A DNA stretch of 64,000 nt from NCBI GenBank assembly GCA_001642005.1, contig LWCA01000015.1, positions 1 to 64,000 of the forward strand. Direction: 5' to 3'. The translations under genes and the position numbers were made by a program. Source of the stretch: Intoshia linei (Eukaryota; Orthonectida; Rhopaluridae). Each line of letters opens with the position of its first letter. Position 1 is the first letter of the stretch. Shown in pieces: positions 58,890 to 64,000 of this stretch. A model generated the notes under the pieces. It saw only the letters and a list, made by a program, of their open reading frames with translations. It was not told the origin of the DNA and searched no databases.

Positions 58890-59984
58890 TTTATTTTTAT
58901 CATGTTATATTTTGTGTCTAACATTCAATGATATATGTATAATAAAATCTTCAAGATTTGTGGTCCAAATGTGGTTAGTTTAATTGATTAGTATGGCGAA
59001 ATTGTAACCTGGGTTATATTTTATGTTGTATAATTATAATTACACATTTTATATATTTTATACTGTAATTACTATTTACAATTCAAATTGTAAACATTTA
59101 ACTCGTTTTTTTATGTACATCCTTTACTAATATAACATTGAATGTCTGTATCTGTGTGTTACCGTTTATTTAAAACATTAACAATCCTAGAATTATAAAA
59201 CACAATTTTAATACATTTTTCTTATGTTGATATTTCCCATTTTAAAATGTAATAAAATCATTAACCTCATCGTAAATCTCAATCTCAGAAATTTATAATT
59301 ACTACAATGTAGATCAGTGGTTCCCAAAGTTGCCTACAAGAAAAGTTTTAAATAAAATAAATAAAAGTTAACCTTTTTTCACAATAATATTAAATTAGAA
59401 TATTATTGATTATTATTAATAGTGAACGTAAACATTATAAATTAAGTTATGATTTACTGATATGTATATAACGTGAATAATTTTCACGTGCGTTAAATTT
59501 AATCTATGCACGATTTAACTTGGTTATATAGTAGTTCCCACAATCGAAGTACATTTTTTTTTATTTTTTTATTTGTTAGCTATTTTATTAAAACAAAAAT
59601 ATTCAATAACTAATGGTCCTAGAATTTTTTAAAAAGAAAATTATTCTGATATAGCTTATTCCAGTTGATATAAGTACAAAATTTCAAAATCAGAAATCCA
59701 GGGATTCGCGGTCAAAAATAACTTAATATATAATGAACCAATATTTTTCAAATTTTTGAATTAACATTAATTAATTGTAAAATAAAAATTTAAATATTCA
59801 TCATACAATTTCAAAAAAAGTGGAAACTCACCGTATACGCATTTTAAATACAGAAATATGGTTTCAATCTACTAAATGAATTCCTTCTGTTTTTTATCTT
59901 GCTTACACAATTTCTTATCAGTGAGCAATAGGGTGTCCACTTTTTTTATTAGAATCACCTATTTTGCATATTTATTCTGTATAG
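58890..59984. other. intergenic repeats
   Basis: A diverged Helitron-like 5' end (ACTAATATAACATTGAATGT, CTGTGTGTTACCGTTTATTT) starts at about 59128, with a body up to about 59870. No gene is seen. The expected upstream tropomyosin exons are not here. Confidence 0.45.
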
Positions 59985-60573
59985 CAGCCATTCTCAACGG
60001 GGTCCCCAGCACTTTTTTGGGGGTCCATGAAAATTATATACATTTATTACCTATTATAGACATTTTCAGTAACAAAGTCGTTTTTAAAACATAAAGGCTC
60101 AGAAATACTAATATAAAACGTGATTAAAATTTATGACCGAGCCAAGTTTCTAGTCATAAAAAAAAGCTTTAAATTTCAAATTGAAAATGGGACAAAAAAT
60201 CAGTCAATATTCATGATTTTATGAAACATGAACCAAGGGATATAAAATATTAATTCTTCACAGGGAAGATAAATAATATAGACTTTTTATTGATCTGATA
60301 AAATATGTAGTAAACAATTAATAATGTACTGTAAACAATACCTGGAAAACATGTTCGATTTTGAGAACATTGACGGGTTAAAGGTTAATATTAATAGTTC
60401 ATTAAGTTTATCACCTCGCAAAAATAGAGTACTCCATGTCTTTTGCCAACATTCGTTTCACCCAAATGTAATGATTCTTTAAAAATTGTCATTATTATTA
60501 ATTTTTACAGGTCCACAGGTTTTATGTAATATCATCTTAGGCGTCCACAGCGAAAAAGGGTTGAGAATGCCTG
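59985..60573. mobile_element. hAT MITE, 589 bp, exact 8-bp target duplication
   Basis: The ends CAGCCATTCTCAACGGGGTC and, inverted, CAGGCATTCTCAACCCTTTT are flanked by CTGTATAG on both sides (59977-59984 and 60574-60581). It is the inverted, internally shortened copy of the element at 54588-55260. Confidence 0.9.
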
Positions 60574-61275
60574 CTGTATAGGGCCTACTGCTGGCTCTCC
60601 GGCCTAAAATTCTCCAATTTCCCCATTTTTTTAAAAAAAACTAATGGTCCTAGAATTTTTTAAAAATCACATCAAATACAGTTATTTCCTTTTAATATAC
60701 TAATTTAATTCAATCTTACAAAGTTACGTCTTCATGGCCAAAAAACAAATTTACTATTTACTCTTTTTTGGAATAATTGCATTAAATTTTAATTTAAAAT
60801 GAAAAATATTAAAAAGTATTTGTCTTAGAATTTAAAATTTTTTCTTTTTTAGTTTTATTCAGTTATTTCTGTGAAAAAATTTCAACATCGAAAAATCTAC
60901 CTATTTCTGCTTAAAATTTACTTAATATATTACCAACTGTTATTTTTCAATTTTTGTAAAATTGTAAAATTAAAATCAAAAATTTTAATATTTATCCTAC
61001 AATTTCATGACAATGAGCACTGAACTGGTATATTTGAACTACAGAAACCTGGTTTCATTCTCTTAAATATATTTATTCGGTTTATATCAGTGGTTTTTTA
61101 AACTTTGACTTACTTACGACTCCACGGAGCCCTATTTCCAGCGCCTAACCTACTGTACTACCAGAACTCTTTGGGGAAACTTTAACGAAATTTTTTTAAT
61201 ATTCATATCCGTAAACACATTTTTAAATGTATTTTTAATTATATTCCAATTTTTATCTTAATTGTACTCTTTTAG
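60574..61275. other. sequence upstream of the tropomyosin exon
   Basis: It continues as Helitron-like body (60640-61000) with a hAT-like 'CAGTGGTTTTTTAAACTTTG' end at about 61087. No tropomyosin exon is seen. Confidence 0.45.
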
Positions 61276-61612
61276 TCTGACAATCGATGCAGTGAGGCCG
61301 AACGAACCGTTACAAAATTACAAAAAGAAGTGGACAGGTTAGAAGGTATAACATTTTAAATTGCATGGCATGAATAATAATTAATAGATGACCTTGAAAA
61401 TGAACGAAAAAAGTATAACAGCATGATGTCTGAATTTGAAACTGAAGTTCAAAACTTATCAAGCATCTAATTATTAACCTTTAATGGATCTAACAATAAA
61501 TTTTTTACTATCTTGGATTTCATTTTTAGATGAATTGGAAAAACAAAGAGAAAAATATAAATCTATTAGTGATGAACTTGATCAGACTTTCGTTGAATTA
61601 TCTGGATTTTAA
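61276..61612 (+). CDS. TPM: tropomyosin, 3' exons with two alternative last exons
   Basis: Tropomyosin is the coiled-coil dimer that lies along actin filaments. Exon 61276-61345 encodes [23 protein letters not shown], the conserved next-to-last segment. Two terminal exons of identical length (83 nt) and phase follow. Exon 61388-61470 gives [14 protein letters not shown]...LSSI and exon 61530-61612 gives [21 protein letters not shown]...LSGF. They resemble the mutually exclusive exon 9 forms of tropomyosin genes (MTSI-type and GY/GF-type ends). Each has its own AATAAA shortly after its stop (61496 and about 61628). The remaining ~230 residues of the protein are not in this window on this strand. 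Confidence 0.85.
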
Positions 61613-62608
61613 ATTACTCCTTTAAAACAAATAAACATTTCAAGTTAATTTATTCAAATTCAAAATTTTTTGAAATCCTATTATTCTTAAATTCGAGTGA
61701 CTAAGGTTGCCATAATTTTAAAGACTGAAGTCAACAGTATCCTGACTTTCGAGTATTTATTTTCATTTCTTGAAGAAATTTTTTTTGCATTTAAAATTTG
61801 AAGTGGATTTTTTTTTAAAATAAACTAAAAAACTATTGGGTAGCCCCACTTTCTAACCAAAATATTAGAATGAACATTTTCATGATCCCAGATAAAAATA
61901 CAAGTCTTCTGAACGATTATTTTTGTAGGTTATACATATACGTATGAAACATTCTGATAATCATGATTCAATGTAATCAATTTTTCAAATTTAAAATAAC
62001 ATTTATTTAATTAAGGACCTGCAATTTTTTTTAAAACTAAACCATGAATACCGTTTCAAACTAAAAATTTGAATTTTTATATTAACTTGATGGAAAAGAA
62101 TTTTTGCTAAAATTTAAAATAGTGTACTCCAATGCAGTTTAGAAAATAAAATGTAATACAATTAATTTAAATTGGTTTCTAATATCAATAATAATAAATA
62201 AATAATTGTTATATTGGTGGGCCTAAACTGCATAAGGCCAAAACGTAAAATTGTACTTTGAAATCTAGAAATAATTAAGATTCGAAACAGTTTTACATAA
62301 AAAATGGCAATAGAAGCTTCAATTGTAATTTGAAAAATGTATATACGAATGTCAAACATTGGAAATGTTCAACTAAACGACATACTTTGTGATTAGATAA
62401 TACGTTAGATTTTAGAAACAACTTATTTCAAACAAGTACAATACTTGTACCACAAATTACACTCTAAATTTAAATCTGCTATCAATCATAAAAAATATAT
62501 TTGTTCAAATAAAAATAAACGAACTTTATTTTTTATTAAAATAATTTTATTTATCGTTCACACGTCTTATAAAATATATTGTAAAAATAAATATAATAGT
62601 CTGATACA
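61613..62608. other. spacer between tropomyosin and RPL17
   Basis: About 1 kb of A+T-rich sequence with no supported gene or clear repeat end. Open frames at 62162-62359 (minus) and 62445-62687 (plus) are A+T-rich and unlike any family I know. The RPL17 promoter must lie in the last part. Confidence 0.45.
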
Positions 62609-63755
62609 ATGGTTAGATATAGCGTACTACCCAAGAATCAACAAAATAGTAAATTTTGATTTTAATAAATGTATAATATCAAAATAATTAACAATATAGT
62701 TGTAAAAGCTAGAATTTCAAATGCACGTGTTCATTTTAAGGTATAGTTAAAATGCATTAAATGTCAGATTTTTGTCAATTTATATTTGATTTGATGAGAT
62801 TTTAATTTAATACTTAGAATACTCGCGAAACAGCCAATGCTATATCCAATATGAATTTAAAGCAGGCTATGAAATATTTGAACGACGTTAAAGAATATAA
62901 ACGGTGTGTTCCATTCAGAAGATATAATGGTGGTATTGGAAAATGTTCTCAGGTTTTTTAATTTTTATTATATTTAATATATGCATATTAGGCTAAAGAA
63001 TTTAAGCATTCTCAAGGTAGATGGCCTCAAAAGAGTTTAAAATTTTTGTTGGATCTGTTAAAAAATGCTGAAAGTAATGCTGAAAACAAGGTTATTTTAA
63101 AAACTCTAAAATAAAAATGGTCAGCTTTTTTGGGGTATTTGTCCAAACTTTTTCGTCTATCTCTGCGTTTCCCAATGCGGGTTCTGTGGCTGCAGGTTCA
63201 GAAAATTTTAAAATATCCATTCATTACCTTTTAATTTGCAGGGTTTCAATTGCTGGTAAAATGCTATTTACTCTATGATGTGAACATTGAGCGTTTTTGC
63301 ATGTTTTTAATAAATTTTTCAAATTAAAAATGGTATCTACTAGCAATAAGGCTTTTTAAAATAAACCACATAAAAAAACGTGACATTCTATTACACCCAT
63401 ATTACATCATTTCTTTGCGTCACCTATGAGAAAAATTGACGAATTATATATTGCAATTAAATAAATGTATTAAATATTTCTTTATAGTACTTTAATTTAT
63501 GTAAAAATTAAAAATTTTAGGGTTTAGACACTGATCGATTGAACATAAAATACGTTCAAGTCAACAGAGCCGCCACCCTTAGACGGCGAACATTTAGAGC
63601 TCATGGAAGAATTAATCGTAATATTTCTTTGACATAATTCATGGTATTTAGCTTTTATCAGCCATCCTTGCCACATTGAATTAATGTTGGAAGAAGAAGA
63701 CGCCGGCGTTTCGAAGCCAAAATCAAAAGTTAGAGAAACTGCTATTAAAAATTAA
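62609..63755 (+). CDS. RPL17: 60S ribosomal protein L17 (uL22)
   Basis: uL22 lines the exit tunnel of the large ribosomal subunit. Six exons (62609-62648, 62700-62740, 62818-62952, 62992-63090, 63521-63617, 63652-63755) keep frame and give 171 residues. The order of conserved blocks is [115 protein letters not shown] and [13 protein letters not shown]. The last intron is only 34 nt and the fourth holds 430 nt of repeats. The C-terminal lysine-rich tail is shorter than in vertebrates. Every splice phase agrees, so the model is firm. Confidence 0.96.
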
Positions 63756-64000
63756 TCTTAGTGTAAATATACTTTTTTGTAAAAGATTTAAAATACTGTG
63801 CGGTGAAATAATTATTTTAAGGATTATTAGAAATATAATATAAAAGAATATAATAGAAATATAAAGAATTATTCATGGTATCTTAACAGTTAAGACTTAA
63901 CTGGTGCGATGATTCCTAAATTTTCAACGATTCGATTCTAAATACTTTTGAATCATATTATATTTATGCAAGTTTTACTCATCTTAATTGGAAGAAAAAC
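63756..64000. other. 3' flank of RPL17
   Basis: A+T-rich flank with no feature that can be supported. Confidence 0.4.

Noticed and set aside
59876-60094. 72-codon plus-strand frame
   Set aside because: It runs across the edge of a hAT MITE and has no conserved pattern.
1-64000. CRISPR arrays, prokaryotic operons or phage islands
   Set aside because: The genes are spliced animal genes. The tandem repeats seen are degenerate MITE interiors without unique spacers.

Overview
The window is a very A+T-rich piece of an animal (bilaterian) nuclear genome. It has spliced genes with canonical GT-AG introns, many of them only 32-60 nt long. Tropomyosin, an SSX2IP homologue, a NIM1-type kinase, SLC22/SLC24/SLC2 transporters and the meiotic protein MSH4 rule out a bacterium or a fungus. 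Very short introns and genes packed within a few to a few tens of bases of each other suggest a compact invertebrate genome. A simplified spiralian such as an orthonectid would fit, but that is inference; the sequence does not name the species. Exon models were built by eye from reading frame, splice-site phase and remembered family conservation. No alignment was run.

Layout. 1-1513 holds a decayed hAT transposase end and repeats. 1514-5377 (+) is the 3' part of MSH4, 5778-7654 (+) is tryptophanyl-tRNA synthetase and 7754-13261 (+) is an SLC22-like transporter. 13262-21254 is mostly transposon debris (a pogo-type MITE with a nested hAT-like MITE, and a Helitron-like element). 21255-27692 (+) is an SLC24-type Na+/Ca2+-K+ exchanger. 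Then comes a dense block: POLD2 (-), CTDP1/FCP1 (+), Derlin-1 (-), SSX2IP (-), GINS1/PSF1 (+), NIM1K (-) and an SLC2-like sugar transporter (-). 45824-49922 is repeats with an N at 47714. EXOC8 (+), a TMEM55/PIP4P gene (-), a small PPxY membrane protein (+) and the 3' end of MTIF2 (-) follow. After a second N (58299) and more transposons come the 3' exons of tropomyosin (+) and a complete RPL17 (+).

How genes relate. There is no operon. Neighbours interact through shared flanks: POLD2 and CTDP1 diverge from a 75-bp spacer, SSX2IP and GINS1 from 170 bp. CTDP1/Derlin-1, GINS1/NIM1K, SLC24/POLD2 and EXOC8/PIP4P converge tail to tail, with stop codons 3-97 nt apart, so their 3' UTRs probably overlap. 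Several products serve the same processes: DNA replication (POLD2, GINS1), meiosis (MSH4), translation (WARS1, RPL17, MTIF2), and the secretory, exocytic and endolysosomal pathways (Derlin-1, EXOC8, PIP4P).

The clearest unexplained structures are transposon-related. hAT MITEs with exact 8-bp target duplications recur, as does a degenerate ~40-bp tandem unit and a Helitron-like family with a hairpin end. One ~590-bp repeat abuts both single-N joins and looks like an assembly problem. I did not find a defence-type or otherwise wholly new gene system.
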